DNA from: JAMHWD01 sp035911135
GTDB lineage: Bacteria > Pseudomonadota > Alphaproteobacteria > Micavibrionales > Micavibrionaceae
Length of the DNA stretch: 64,000 nt
Assembly: GCA_035911135.1 (NCBI GenBank)
Contig: JAMHWD010000018.1
Location: 1-64,000, forward strand
Direction of reading: 5' to 3'
The notes under the pieces were generated by a model. That model saw only the letters and a program-made list of their open reading frames with translations. It ran no database searches and had not been told where the DNA came from. This document shows positions 8,864-17,406 of this stretch, one piece after another. The first letter of the stretch is position 1, and every line of letters begins with the position of its first letter. A program made the translations under genes and the position numbers.

Positions 8864-9154
8864 CTAAATCGGCCCGGTTTCAGGGATATAAACCCCGATC
8901 ACCCAGTTTTTCCTGGTATCCAGCCCTTCATGCTGCGCGCCTTGCGGGCCAAGCACAGCATTCCTGTAAGTCAGCTCAGTGGTGAAATCGCCCTTCTTGT
9001 TTTTGTGGCGGCTGCGGAATGTATAGCCCTGCTCGCGGCAGATAATCATATCGCCCTCATTCTCCAGCGCGAAATCGAAATCGAAAACCAGCCTCTGTCC
9101 ATCACGTTCGATGGAAGGCCGCGGACCGTGAACAACGCCTCTGCGTAAAGTCAT
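8864..9154 (-). CDS. Small conserved-looking protein of 96 residues, function unknown
   Basis: A 96-residue frame starts at ATG 9154 with a clear ribosome site (GGGAG six bases upstream). The frame stays open further upstream through the opposite strand of etfB, so only the part from this ATG is taken as real. The product is polar and beta-rich, with no transmembrane segment (MTLRRGVVHGPRPS near the start, WVIGVYIPETGPI at the end). It has balanced composition, unlike the His/Arg-rich antisense frames nearby. It diverges from the HIG1-type gene with 81 bases between starts and ends 39 bases from ubiG. No family is recognised. Confidence 0.6.
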   Translation of the reverse strand: MTLRRGVVHGPRPSIERDGQRLVFDFDFALENEGDMIICREQGYTFRSRHKNKKGDFTTELTYRNAVLGPQGAQHEGLDTRKNWVIGVYIPETGPI

Positions 9155-9235
9155 GAAATTCTCCCTTGTTATAATTCTTATTTGCGGCCACTCTAGACCA
9201 ATCCGGTCTAAAATCAAAACAGGAATGCTTTTCTT

Positions 9236-9430
9236 ATGAACTCCCTCGCCATTATCGCCATGGTTCTTGCCATGATCGCCGTTCTCGCCACGCTGGGCGT
9301 TGGCTTGTTTTCCATGGCCAAGGGGGGCGAATTCAATAAAAAACACGCCAATAAACTTATGCAAATGCGTGTGATGCTGCAGGGGGTTGCGCTGGCCCTT
9401 CTGGCTTTGGCATACTTCTTGTCGCAATAA
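9236..9430 (+). CDS. HIG1-domain twin-transmembrane small protein
   Basis: A 64-residue protein with two hydrophobic helices (about 4-27 and 45-62) joined by a basic loop. The loop end MQMRVMLQG fits the HIG1 signature (hydrophobic-Q-x-R-x-x-x-Q). In alphaproteobacteria such twin-transmembrane proteins commonly precede the electron-transfer flavoprotein genes, as here, where etfB starts 21 bases downstream. Mitochondrial HIG1 proteins act on respiratory complexes; a similar membrane role is inferred. Confidence 0.8.
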   Translation: MNSLAIIAMVLAMIAVLATLGVGLFSMAKGGEFNKKHANKLMQMRVMLQGVALALLALAYFLSQ

Positions 9431-9451
9431 TCTTTTGAGGTCATTTGTTCT

Positions 9452-10201
9452 ATGAAAATTCTTGTCCCCGTCAAACGAGTCGTCGATTACAACGTGAAAG
9501 TCCGTGCAAAATCGGATCAGACCGATGTCGATATCGCCAATGTGAAAATGGCGGTGAACCCGTTTGATGAGATTGCCGTGGAAGAAGCCGTTCGCCTCAA
9601 GGAACAAGGCAAGGCCACCGAAATCGTCGTGGTCACCATCGGCCCGGAAAAGGCGCAGGAACAAATCCGCACATCTATGGCCATCGGCGCGGACCGGGGC
9701 ATTCATATCAAGACAGATGATCGTCTGGAGCCGCTGGCCGTTGCCAAGATCCTGCAGAAAATTACCGAATCCGAATCCCCCAACCTTATTATCATGGGCA
9801 AACAGGCCATTGACGGCGATTACAACCAGACCGGACAGATGCTGGCGGCGCTGCTGGGCTGGCCGCAGGCGACATTTGCCTCAAAAGTCGTACTGGATGG
9901 CGGCAAGGCGACTGTCACGCGCGAAATTGATGGCGGTCTGGAAACCCTCGAATTCCCCCTGCCCGGCATCATCACCACCGATCTGCGCCTCAATGAACCG
10001 CGCTATGCGAAACTGCCCGATATCATGGCCGCGAAGAAAAAGCCGCTGGACACCAAAACGCCTGCGGATCTGGGCGTGGATATTAACCCCCGCCTTACAA
10101 TCGTCAAAGTCTCAGACCCGCCCGTCCGCAAAGGCGGCGTAAAGGTCGAGAGCGTTGATGCCCTGCTGGATAAACTCAAAAACGAAGCGAAGGTGCTTTG
10201 A
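9452..10201 (+). CDS. etfB: Electron transfer flavoprotein subunit beta
   Basis: Beta subunit of the soluble heterodimer that collects electrons from acyl-CoA and other dehydrogenases and passes them to ETF-ubiquinone oxidoreductase. The 249-residue protein has the usual beginning MKILVPVKRVVDYNVKVR and the AMP-binding region near IMGKQAIDGDYNQTGQMLA. The C-terminal arm ending DALLDKLKNEAKVL corresponds to the recognition-loop subunit tail. The partner etfA follows, but with an extra small membrane-protein gene between them. Confidence 0.96.
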   Translation: MKILVPVKRVVDYNVKVRAKSDQTDVDIANVKMAVNPFDEIAVEEAVRLKEQGKATEIVVVTIGPEKAQEQIRTSMAIGADRGIHIKTDDRLEPLAVAKILQKITESESPNLIIMGKQAIDGDYNQTGQMLAALLGWPQATFASKVVLDGGKATVTREIDGGLETLEFPLPGIITTDLRLNEPRYAKLPDIMAAKKKPLDTKTPADLGVDINPRLTIVKVSDPPVRKGGVKVESVDALLDKLKNEAKVL

Positions 10202-10482
10202 GCACATATATGCAGAAGGAAACATTTCTACAAAAATACAAGCGCATTCAAAATTCTCCTGAAATCAGGAAACAATCTCTTGAAAACAGATACTTCCTGC
10301 CACGATTTATTTTCTGGGGAATACTGGCGATTATCGTCGGAGCCATCGTAGATAGCTATGTAATACCAACCGACGGAGCTTACGCTTGCGCCATTTTTGC
10401 AACTTTCGCCTATGGATACGCACTGATTTACGCAAGAAAAAAAGCCGCTAAAGAATTCAAAGAACAAGAGGAACAAAAATAA
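10198..10482 (+). CDS. Small membrane protein inserted between etfB and etfA
   Basis: A 94-residue frame overlaps the etfB stop by four bases if it starts at TTG 10198 and the etfA ATG by one base. An alternative ATG at 10210 gives 90 residues. It has two hydrophobic segments (about 32-52 and 60-80) and a charged C-terminal tail KKAAKEFKEQEEQK. The DNA is clearly more AT-rich than the flanking etf genes, suggesting a different history. I do not recognise the family. The overlaps at both ends make co-translation with EtfBA likely. Confidence 0.65.
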   Translation: MSTYMQKETFLQKYKRIQNSPEIRKQSLENRYFLPRFIFWGILAIIVGAIVDSYVIPTDGAYACAIFATFAYGYALIYARKKAAKEFKEQEEQK

Positions 10483-11414
10483 TGACCATTCTCGTAATCG
10501 CCGACCACGACAATCAATCCATCAAGCCTGCGACATTAAATACAATCGGCGCAGCCTCCAAAATCGGCGGCGACATTCACGTCCTTGTCGCTGGTTCCGG
10601 CGCTTCTGCCGTGGCCGATCAGGCCGCCAAGATTGCAGGCGTCTCCAAGGTCCTCCATGCCGATAACACCGTGTTCAAGGACGCGCTGGCCGAAGCCTTA
10701 GCGCCTGTTATCGCGGAAATCGGCAAGTCCTATTCCCACATTCTGGCTCCGGCTACGACATTTGGCAAAAACATCCTGCCCCGCGCCGCCGCCCTTTTGG
10801 ACGTGCAGCAAATCTCGGAGGTCAGCGCTGTTGTCTCCGCCGACACCTTCGAGCGCCCCGTCTATGGCGGACAGGCCATCGCCACTGTTCAGTCAAAAGA
10901 TGCCATCAAACTGCTGACCATCCGCGCCACCGGCTTTGACGCGGCCGCGGCTTCGGGCGGATCGGCCAGCGTGGAAAACATCTCCCCCGCACTTCCCGCC
11001 ATCACAACGGCCTTCAAGGGTGTGGAGATTTCCAAATCCGACCGTCCCGAACTTACCGCCGCCAAAATCGTTGTCTCCGGCGGGCGCGGATTGGCATCGG
11101 GCGAGAATTTCCACACCTATATCGAACCCCTCGCCGATAAACTGGGCGCGGCTGTTGGCGCATCCCGCGCCGCCGTTGATGCCGGATACGTGCCCAATGA
11201 TTATCAGGTCGGGCAGACAGGCAAGGTCGTGGCGCCCAATCTCTATGTCGCGGTTGGTATTTCCGGCGCGATCCAGCATCTGGCCGGGATGAAGGATTCC
11301 AAGGTGATTGTGGCCATCAATAAAGATGCCGACGCGCCGATCTTTGCCGTCGCCGATTACGGGCTGGTCGGGGATTTATTTACAATCCTCCCCGAACTGA
11401 CGGGCAAGCTTTAA
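10482..11414 (+). CDS. etfA: Electron transfer flavoprotein subunit alpha
   Basis: FAD-carrying subunit of ETF. The 310-residue protein has the C-terminal FAD domain with VVSGGRGLASGENF, VGQTGKVVAPNLYVAVGISG and AIQHLAGMKDSKVIVAINKD, all characteristic of EtfA. Its ATG overlaps the stop of the preceding small gene (TAATG). It makes the functional dimer with EtfB and feeds electrons into the quinone pool. Confidence 0.96.
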   Translation: MTILVIADHDNQSIKPATLNTIGAASKIGGDIHVLVAGSGASAVADQAAKIAGVSKVLHADNTVFKDALAEALAPVIAEIGKSYSHILAPATTFGKNILPRAAALLDVQQISEVSAVVSADTFERPVYGGQAIATVQSKDAIKLLTIRATGFDAAAASGGSASVENISPALPAITTAFKGVEISKSDRPELTAAKIVVSGGRGLASGENFHTYIEPLADKLGAAVGASRAAVDAGYVPNDYQVGQTGKVVAPNLYVAVGISGAIQHLAGMKDSKVIVAINKDADAPIFAVADYGLVGDLFTILPELTGKL

Positions 11415-11548
11415 CATCCAATTTGAATTTTTTTGCCCATAGCGCGGATTTTCTGCGTTTTCATGCGTTGTTATCTGTAAATTTGATTTTTCTTATCCAA
11501 TCTGGCAGTTTGGCTCGCCACAATATTGCCACAAAACAGGAGACAACC

Positions 11549-14185
11549 ATGGACGTTTATAATCCGCATCTCGGCTTTGCGACACCCGATGACCAGCTGA
11601 AATGGCTAAGCTATGATCAGGTTTTGGCGCAGTATCAGGATTACGCCGATCTGGGGGCTAAATATGTCCGTATTGATCTCCGCTGGCAAAGCCTCCAAAA
11701 AGGCGTCGATGCTCAGGGCAATGTGATCTTCAACGAAGCCACCAACCCGAATGACCCTAACGCCCAATGGACGGAAATGGGCATGGTGGAGAAAATGATC
11801 TCCGCCGCCAAGGAAGCCGGACTCGAAGTCATCGGCATTATGGGCGGCTCGAATTACACCGGGCAGGACAGCCAGTTCCAGAATCTTGCCACGGCGCAGG
11901 CCTATGGCAATTTTGCACAGGCCGTGGCCGAGCGTTTCGCCGATGATGTGCAAATCTGGGAAGTCCTGAACGAACCCAACAAGCACGGCATCCGCCCCAA
12001 TGATTATGTGGATGTGCTGATCGAAGGTTATAACGCCATTAAATCCGTATCGGCGGATAACGTCGTTCTGTTTGGCGGCAATGCGCCCTCGCCCACGCCG
12101 ACATCCTACCACCCGGAAGCTTATGCGAACGGATTCTGGGGCTCGCCCAGCAACCCTGAATACCCGGCTGTTGATTTCCTCGAAGCCGTCTATGCCAGAG
12201 ACGCAGGCGATTATTTTGATGGCTTCGCCTTCCACCCCTATTCCTGGCCCCTCCTGCCCAGCGAGAGCCAGAGCTATAACGGCTGGACGATCATGGAAAC
12301 CGAAATCCGCGACCTGATGGTGGCCAATGGTGACGGCGACAAGCAAATCTGGCTTACCGAAATGGGCGTGCCGACATCCGGTTCATCATCGGTAAACCAG
12401 CAGCTCCTGATCGATACGCTTAATGAGGTCGTCGAGATGGCCAATGAATATGACTGGATGGGGCCGGTGATCTGGTACACCTACAAGGACCGCGGCCTGA
12501 ACGCGAGCGATACGGAATCCTTCTTCGGGATCGTCGATCAGAACGGCAACCCCAAGGCCGCCTATTATGAATTCATGGAACTCGGCCAGCAACAAATCGC
12601 GCTCTACGGCCATGACCTCACCAGCGGCAGCACAACCGAACCGCCCGTAATCCCCGAACCGCCCGCGCCGGATGGCACAATCCACGGCACGGAATCCGAT
12701 AACACGCTGAACGGTACATCCGGCAATGATCTCATGTACGGCCATGGCGGCAATGATGCCTTGAACGGCGGCGCAGGCAACGACACAATCCATGGCGGCT
12801 GGGGCAATGACACCATCAATGGCGGCGCGGGGAATGATATCCTCTACGGCGAAGGCGGCAACGACATCTTTGTCTTTGCCCAAAGCAATAACGGCTTTGA
12901 TGTAATCGCCGATTTTAACACAGGCGATAAAATCGACCTTCGCAGCATCGACGCCAATATGAATGTGGCCGGCATCCAGGCCTTTACATTCATCGGCAGC
13001 GCATGGCTCACGGGTCCGGGCCAGATCGGCGTCTATCACAGCACAAACGAAACCCATGTCCAGATTCAAGTCTCGCAAAACAGTGCCGATGACATCCGCA
13101 TTAAACTGACAGGCGTTTTTGCACTGACCGCCAGCGACTTCCTGCTTGGCGCGGCGCAGCCCGTCCCGCCAACACCGCCCGCCGATCCCACGATCCACGG
13201 CACCGAGGCTGCCAATACACTGACCGGCACGGCTGCCAATGACCTGATGTACGGCCATGGCGGGAATGACATCCTCAACGGCGGCGCGGGCACTGATACG
13301 ATCCACGGCGGCTGGGGCAATGACACCATCAATGGCGACGCAGGGAATGACCTGCTTTACGGCGAAGGCGGCAACGATATCTTCGTCTTTGCCCAAAGCG
13401 GTAACGGCGTTGATACCATTGCGGACTTTGCAGCAGGCGATAAAATCGACCTAAGCACCATCGATGCCAATATGAATGTGGCCGGCATTCAGGCCTTCAC
13501 ATTCATCGGCGGCGCATGGCTCACCGGACCGGGCCAGATCGGGGTCTATCACAGCACAAACGAAACCCATGTCCAGATTCAGGTCTCGCAAAACAGTGCC
13601 GATGATATCTACATCAAACTCGCCGGCAATATTAACCTGACCGCCAATGACTTCATCCTTGGTGCGGCACAGCCCGTCCCACCAACACCGCCCAGCACGG
13701 GCAGCACCATCCACGGCTCCGAAGCGGCCAATACGCTGAATGGCACGGCTGGCAATGATCTGATGTATGGCCATGGCGGTAATGATATCCTCAACGGCGG
13801 CGCAGGAAACGATACAATCCACGGCGGCTGGGGCAATGACACCATCAATGGCGGCGCGGGGAATGATATCCTCTACGGCGAAGGCGGTAACGATACGTTC
13901 GTCTTCAACGCCATGAACATGGGCAATGACACCATCATGGGCTTTCAGGCGGGAGACAAGATCGACCTGAGCGCTCTTGATGCGAATGAAATCCTCTCCG
14001 GCAATCAGGCCTTTGATTTCATCTTCTCGAACTGGCTGCAGGATGCAGGCGATCTTGGGTTCTACAAGGATGCCGCGAATAACAAAACCTACCTTCAGGG
14101 ACAAACAGGCAATGTCGATGGTGCCTCCTTCAGCATCATTCTGGATGGCCTGCACGACCTGACGGCGGGTGATATTATTCTCTAG
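11549..14185 (+). CDS. Clan GH-A glycoside hydrolase with three RTX calcium-binding blocks
   Basis: An 878-residue protein, presumably exported by a type I system. ATG 11549 is preceded by AGGAGACAACC, so it is preferred over an in-frame upstream start at 11423. Residues 1-390 resemble GH5/GH39-like (beta/alpha)8 hydrolases: the acid/base Glu142 lies in EVLNEPN and the nucleophile Glu271 in WLTEMG. Then follow three blocks of about 171 residues. Each has nonapeptide RTX repeats (GGAGNDTIHGGWGNDTINGG type) and a beta domain, and they are separated by PVPPTPP linkers. There is no signal peptide, as expected for type I secretion. No ABC exporter genes are in the window. The polysaccharide substrate is unknown. 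Confidence 0.85.
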   Translation: MDVYNPHLGFATPDDQLKWLSYDQVLAQYQDYADLGAKYVRIDLRWQSLQKGVDAQGNVIFNEATNPNDPNAQWTEMGMVEKMISAAKEAGLEVIGIMGGSNYTGQDSQFQNLATAQAYGNFAQAVAERFADDVQIWEVLNEPNKHGIRPNDYVDVLIEGYNAIKSVSADNVVLFGGNAPSPTPTSYHPEAYANGFWGSPSNPEYPAVDFLEAVYARDAGDYFDGFAFHPYSWPLLPSESQSYNGWTIMETEIRDLMVANGDGDKQIWLTEMGVPTSGSSSVNQQLLIDTLNEVVEMANEYDWMGPVIWYTYKDRGLNASDTESFFGIVDQNGNPKAAYYEFMELGQQQIALYGHDLTSGSTTEPPVIPEPPAPDGTIHGTESDNTLNGTSGNDLMYGHGGNDALNGGAGNDTIHGGWGNDTINGGAGNDILYGEGGNDIFVFAQSNNGFDVIADFNTGDKIDLRSIDANMNVAGIQAFTFIGSAWLTGPGQIGVYHSTNETHVQIQVSQNSADDIRIKLTGVFALTASDFLLGAAQPVPPTPPADPTIHGTEAANTLTGTAANDLMYGHGGNDILNGGAGTDTIHGGWGNDTINGDAGNDLLYGEGGNDIFVFAQSGNGVDTIADFAAGDKIDLSTIDANMNVAGIQAFTFIGGAWLTGPGQIGVYHSTNETHVQIQVSQNSADDIYIKLAGNINLTANDFILGAAQPVPPTPPSTGSTIHGSEAANTLNGTAGNDLMYGHGGNDILNGGAGNDTIHGGWGNDTINGGAGNDILYGEGGNDTFVFNAMNMGNDTIMGFQAGDKIDLSALDANEILSGNQAFDFIFSNWLQDAGDLGFYKDAANNKTYLQGQTGNVDGASFSIILDGLHDLTAGDIIL
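12674..14182 (+). repeat. Three tandem RTX modules of about 513 bases
   Basis: Modules begin at 12674, 13187 and 13703 (171 and 172 codon spacing). The first two are nearly identical in protein over their whole length, including the non-RTX part (NMNVAGIQAFTFIG and STNETHVQIQVSQNSADD). The third keeps the RTX part but diverges after about residue 70 of the module. Long stretches match at the DNA level, pointing to recent duplication or gene conversion. Confidence 0.85.
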
Positions 14186-15402
14186 GGATTTTCGCCCCGC
14201 GCCAATCGCCCCTCATCTATTGATGGGGCAAGGCCGTGCTGCATGGCAATCTTCTTGGCCGGGGTGATCATATCCAACGCTTTAAATCCGGTGCGGCGCA
14301 AAATTTTGAGCGCCGGGTTATGCGTGCTCACCAGATGCATCATGCCATCCACACCCGCCACGCGGCTATCGACATCCAGTTTGCGGCGGCGCTCATATTG
14401 CGCCAGCAACGCCGGGTCCGATAAGGCAATCCCGGCCCTTGCGCCATCTATCAGAATTTCCGCCAGCGCGGCCACATCGCGCAGCGAGAGATTTAATCCC
14501 TGCGCCGTGATCGGCGATATCACATGCGCGGCCTCGGCGATCAGGGCGGCATGCGGGGCAATCAGACGCTGCGCCTTGATACAGGATAACGGCCAGCTTT
14601 CCGGGTTTGTCTCCAGATCAATCTTGCCCAATAATCCCTGGCTGCGCTCCTCCAGCACATTGATAAAATCCTGACGGCGCAGCTTTATTATTTCCTGGGC
14701 GTCTTCCGTTTTTTCCACCCAGACAATGCTGGACCGTTTCCCGGCCAAGGGCACGAGCGCCAGCGGCCCGGCGGGACGGTGAAATTCCGTGGCGGTCTCG
14801 TTATGCGGCTTGCTGTGGGTGATAATGCAGGTTATTGCGCTCTGGCCATAAAACTTTTCACTGACCTCAATATTAGACCCCGTCCGCACCACTGATTTGC
14901 GCCCATCCGCACCCACGATCAGCGGCGCTTTGATTGTTTTGCTATCGTTTAGCCTTGCCATCACCTGCCCGCCTTCGATGGCAAAGCCATGCAAGGCATC
15001 GGGGCAGCGCATCTCGATATTCTTATGCTTGGCGGCGCGCTCGAACAAAAACGCGCGCAAGGTGCTGTTGGGGATGTTGTATCCGAATTCTTTCAGGCCG
15101 ATATCACTGGCCGGGAATTGCGATTCCTGTGACTTGCCGCCTTTGAGGCTGATATCCACAATCCGCATGGCCTGCAGGCGGCCGCCGAAATCTTCCGGCT
15201 TTGTAAATCCGGCGGCGTTCAGGATATTCAGGCTGGAGCGCATCAGGGCCGTCGTGCGCCCTGATTCCTTGGTGTCTTTGAGGGCTGCGGGCTTGGCGGG
15301 GTCGATGATGGCCACGCGCAGGCCGGCCTCAGCCAGTATCAGCGCCAGCGCCAGCCCCGGCGTTCCGCCGCCATTGATGATAATGTCAGTTTTCACGTTC
15401 AT
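14182..15402 (-). CDS. FAD-dependent monooxygenase of the UbiH/UbiF/COQ6 family
   Basis: Flavin hydroxylase that adds a hydroxyl to the ubiquinone ring precursor; which ring position cannot be told from sequence. The 406-residue protein has the dinucleotide-binding motif GGGTPG near the N-terminus and the DG motif LIVGADGRKS. The late motif AEAAHVISPITAQGLNLSLRD stands where many relatives have GDAAH. Its stop codon overlaps that of the convergent RTX gene. Upstream, AACTT-type repeats run directly into its start, and no good Shine-Dalgarno sequence is seen. Confidence 0.85.
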   Translation of the reverse strand: MNVKTDIIINGGGTPGLALALILAEAGLRVAIIDPAKPAALKDTKESGRTTALMRSSLNILNAAGFTKPEDFGGRLQAMRIVDISLKGGKSQESQFPASDIGLKEFGYNIPNSTLRAFLFERAAKHKNIEMRCPDALHGFAIEGGQVMARLNDSKTIKAPLIVGADGRKSVVRTGSNIEVSEKFYGQSAITCIITHSKPHNETATEFHRPAGPLALVPLAGKRSSIVWVEKTEDAQEIIKLRRQDFINVLEERSQGLLGKIDLETNPESWPLSCIKAQRLIAPHAALIAEAAHVISPITAQGLNLSLRDVAALAEILIDGARAGIALSDPALLAQYERRRKLDVDSRVAGVDGMMHLVSTHNPALKILRRTGFKALDMITPAKKIAMQHGLAPSIDEGRLARGENP

Positions 15403-15574
15403 AAGTTGTTATAGTTACAAGTGATAAATTACAGGCTATAAAGTTATAAGTGTTAGTTATAGAGTTTAAGAGTACTGCCTTACATCATTTCTAACTTTTA
15501 AACTTTCCAACTCTTTTAACTGCGTAACTTATAACTTAAAACTTTTAAACTTCATAACTTGAAACTTGAAACTC
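15403..15574. repeat. AACTT-type degenerate repeat array between divergent genes
   Basis: The whole 172-base gap between the ubiH-like gene and grxC is AT-rich and built of short degenerate repeats. On the plus strand about eleven AACT units occur between 15490 and 15574, ending ACTTGAAACTTGAAACTC directly before the grxC ATG. The left half carries the same units on the other strand (AAGTTATAAG near 15440 is the reverse complement of CTTATAACTT near 15528), so repeats point into both start codons. A shorter relative lies before hrcA at 41762-41787. Confidence 0.65.
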
Positions 15575-15832
15575 ATGGCCAATATTGAAATCTATTCATG
15601 GAAAACCTGCCCCTATTGCATCCGCGCCAAGGCGCTTTTGGATTCCAAAGGCGTGGCCTATACCGATTACGACATCACGGGCGATGAAGAAGCCCGCGCC
15701 AAGATGGTCGAGCGCACCGGCGGCCCGCGCACTGTCCCGCAGATATTCATTGATGGGAAGCATATTGGCGGCTGCGATGATATTCACGCCCTCGATGCCA
15801 AAGGCGAACTTGATAAACTGCTGGGGAAATAA
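15575..15832 (+). CDS. grxC: Glutaredoxin 3
   Basis: An 85-residue thiol oxidoreductase using glutathione. The active site is CPYC at residues 12-15, and the TVPQIFIDGKHIGG segment contains the cis-proline and glutathione-binding residues. ATG 15575 is chosen over a TTG nine bases earlier because it gives the standard N-terminus (MANIEIYSWKTCPYC). No Shine-Dalgarno is seen; the leader consists of AACTT repeats. The next gene begins 3 bases after its stop, indicating an operon. Confidence 0.94.
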   Translation: MANIEIYSWKTCPYCIRAKALLDSKGVAYTDYDITGDEEARAKMVERTGGPRTVPQIFIDGKHIGGCDDIHALDAKGELDKLLGK

Positions 15833-15835
15833 GAT

Positions 15836-16660
15836 ATGGCGGCTGATGTCCTGAAAACTGCGCTGGTGCAACTCACCAGCGGGCCTGTGGTGGCGGAAAA
15901 TCTCGACCGTGCCGAGAAACTGATCCGGCAAGCCGCCGCGCAAGGGGCCAAGCTGGTGGTCACGCCGGAAAATACCGATGTCATCCGACAAAAATCGGCG
16001 GAGAAGCTCAAAAATGCCTTCACCGCCGAGAACCATCCCGGCATCCCGCGCTTTGCCGCGCTGGCGCGGGAGCTGAATATCTGGCTGCTGATCGGCTCGA
16101 TGGCGATCAAGGTGGGCGATGATAAAATGGCCAACCGTTCGCACTTGTTCTCGCCGGATGGGGCCTTGAACCAGTCCTACGATAAAATCCACCTCTTTGA
16201 TGTGACGCTCTCCGATACTGAATTCTACCGCGAGAGCGAGGCCATCCAGCCCGGCGGCAAGGCGGTACTGGCCGATATCGACGGGACAAAGCTGGGGATG
16301 AGCATTTGCTATGATATCCGCTTCCCGCAATTATTCCGCAAGCTCGCCAAGGGGGGCGCGCAGATTTTAACCGTGCCTGCCGCCTTTACAGTTCCCACAG
16401 GCCAGGCGCATTGGGAAGTCTTGCTGCGCGCGCGGGCGATTGAAAACGGCGCGTTCGTTCTGGCCGCCGCGCAAGTCGGCGAACATGAGGGGGGCAGAAA
16501 GACTTACGGACATTCCATGATTGTCGCGCCCTGGGGCGAGGTGATCGCGCAAAAAGAATCCGGCGAAGGGATTTTGCTGGCCGATCTGGATTTAACCCGT
16601 GTGGAAAAGGCGCGTTCCGCCGTTCCCGCCCTGACCCATGACCGGGATTTCGAGCTGTAA
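15836..16660 (+). CDS. Nitrilase-superfamily amidohydrolase (Nit1/Nit2-like)
   Basis: A 274-residue carbon-nitrogen hydrolase. The catalytic triad is visible: Glu in VVTPENTD, Lys in YDKIHLFDV and Cys in GMSICYDIRFP. The sequence type resembles Nit1/Nit2, which hydrolyse deaminated glutathione or omega-amides. The glutaredoxin gene only 3 bases upstream supports a link to glutathione metabolism, but the substrate is inferred. Confidence 0.87.
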   Translation: MAADVLKTALVQLTSGPVVAENLDRAEKLIRQAAAQGAKLVVTPENTDVIRQKSAEKLKNAFTAENHPGIPRFAALARELNIWLLIGSMAIKVGDDKMANRSHLFSPDGALNQSYDKIHLFDVTLSDTEFYRESEAIQPGGKAVLADIDGTKLGMSICYDIRFPQLFRKLAKGGAQILTVPAAFTVPTGQAHWEVLLRARAIENGAFVLAAAQVGEHEGGRKTYGHSMIVAPWGEVIAQKESGEGILLADLDLTRVEKARSAVPALTHDRDFEL

Positions 16661-16708
16661 AACTTTGTGCTATACTTTTATTTTTATACATAATTTTGGG
16701 ATATAATA

Positions 16709-17392
16709 ATGAGACTGTTCCTCGCCCTTGCTTTAAGCATCTGTTTTCTGGGTACGACCGCCCACGCCCAGTCCCTTTTCGTGAAGCCCAAATCACAGAC
16801 GCAGGAACAATATCAATCCCCGCAAGATGCGCCGCAACCACCGGCAACCGCCCAGCCGCGCAGCAAATCCTACTCCACCGCCCCCAAGGGCAATAACGCC
16901 GTCACCGGCGAGATGGCCTCGAAATACTACCAGCATTGCAGCGCGCAGCAACACCCGAAAATGACGCCTGAATCCCTGAACAAACTTTGCGCCTGCACCG
17001 CCAGGGCCATGCAATCCAAGATGAGCGTCGAGGAAATCAAGGGCATGGCGGAAAACACGCCGCAAGGTCAGTACCTGCGGAACAAGATGCTGATCAATAT
17101 CTACGCGCCTTGCATGCAATACCCCACTTACGATTTGCTGATGGGCAGCTGCCTGAACGACCCCAAGGTCCAGATGACCATGAAGAATTACAAGAAAACC
17201 TGCCACTGCATGGCCGATGCGATGGGCCGCCACATGGCCAAGCACGGGCCCAAGATTGTCGCCAATTCCCTGCTAAGCGATCCGAACAACATGGATCCGC
17301 TCGGCGCGTATCTGGACAGCACTGAATATAACAACACCTCGGCAGCCTATTTGCAAAAATGCATCCAGGCCCATGAGACCGGCGGCCGTTAA
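16709..17392 (+). CDS. Exported protein with two Cys-rich alpha repeats, function unknown
   Basis: A 227-residue product with a signal peptide (MRLFLALALSICFLGTTAHA, cleavage after AHA) and a Gln/Pro/Ser-rich linker. Two similar modules follow: one with C-x-C-TARAMQSKMS (about residues 90-125) and one with C-x-C-MADAMGRHMA (about 145-180), each with a further Cys upstream and downstream. Internal duplication and paired cysteines suggest a disulfide-stapled periplasmic fold. I do not recognise the family. The start has a weak GGGA upstream and several TATA-like sequences. Confidence 0.75.
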   Translation: MRLFLALALSICFLGTTAHAQSLFVKPKSQTQEQYQSPQDAPQPPATAQPRSKSYSTAPKGNNAVTGEMASKYYQHCSAQQHPKMTPESLNKLCACTARAMQSKMSVEEIKGMAENTPQGQYLRNKMLINIYAPCMQYPTYDLLMGSCLNDPKVQMTMKNYKKTCHCMADAMGRHMAKHGPKIVANSLLSDPNNMDPLGAYLDSTEYNNTSAAYLQKCIQAHETGGR

Positions 17393-17406
17393 GTTATAGC
17401 CCCGCC

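Noticed and set aside
9155..9706. N-terminal extension of the 96-residue gene through the antisense of etfB
   Set aside because: The extension is antisense to a certain gene and is His/Arg-rich. A good ribosome site supports the internal ATG 9154.
12386..13396. Antisense frames across the RTX modules (also 13451-14155)
   Set aside because: They repeat themselves only because the RTX modules repeat; no ribosome site or domain.
15403..15574. Possible CRISPR array
   Set aside because: The units are 5-11 bases and degenerate with no constant repeat/spacer lengths, and no cas genes are present.
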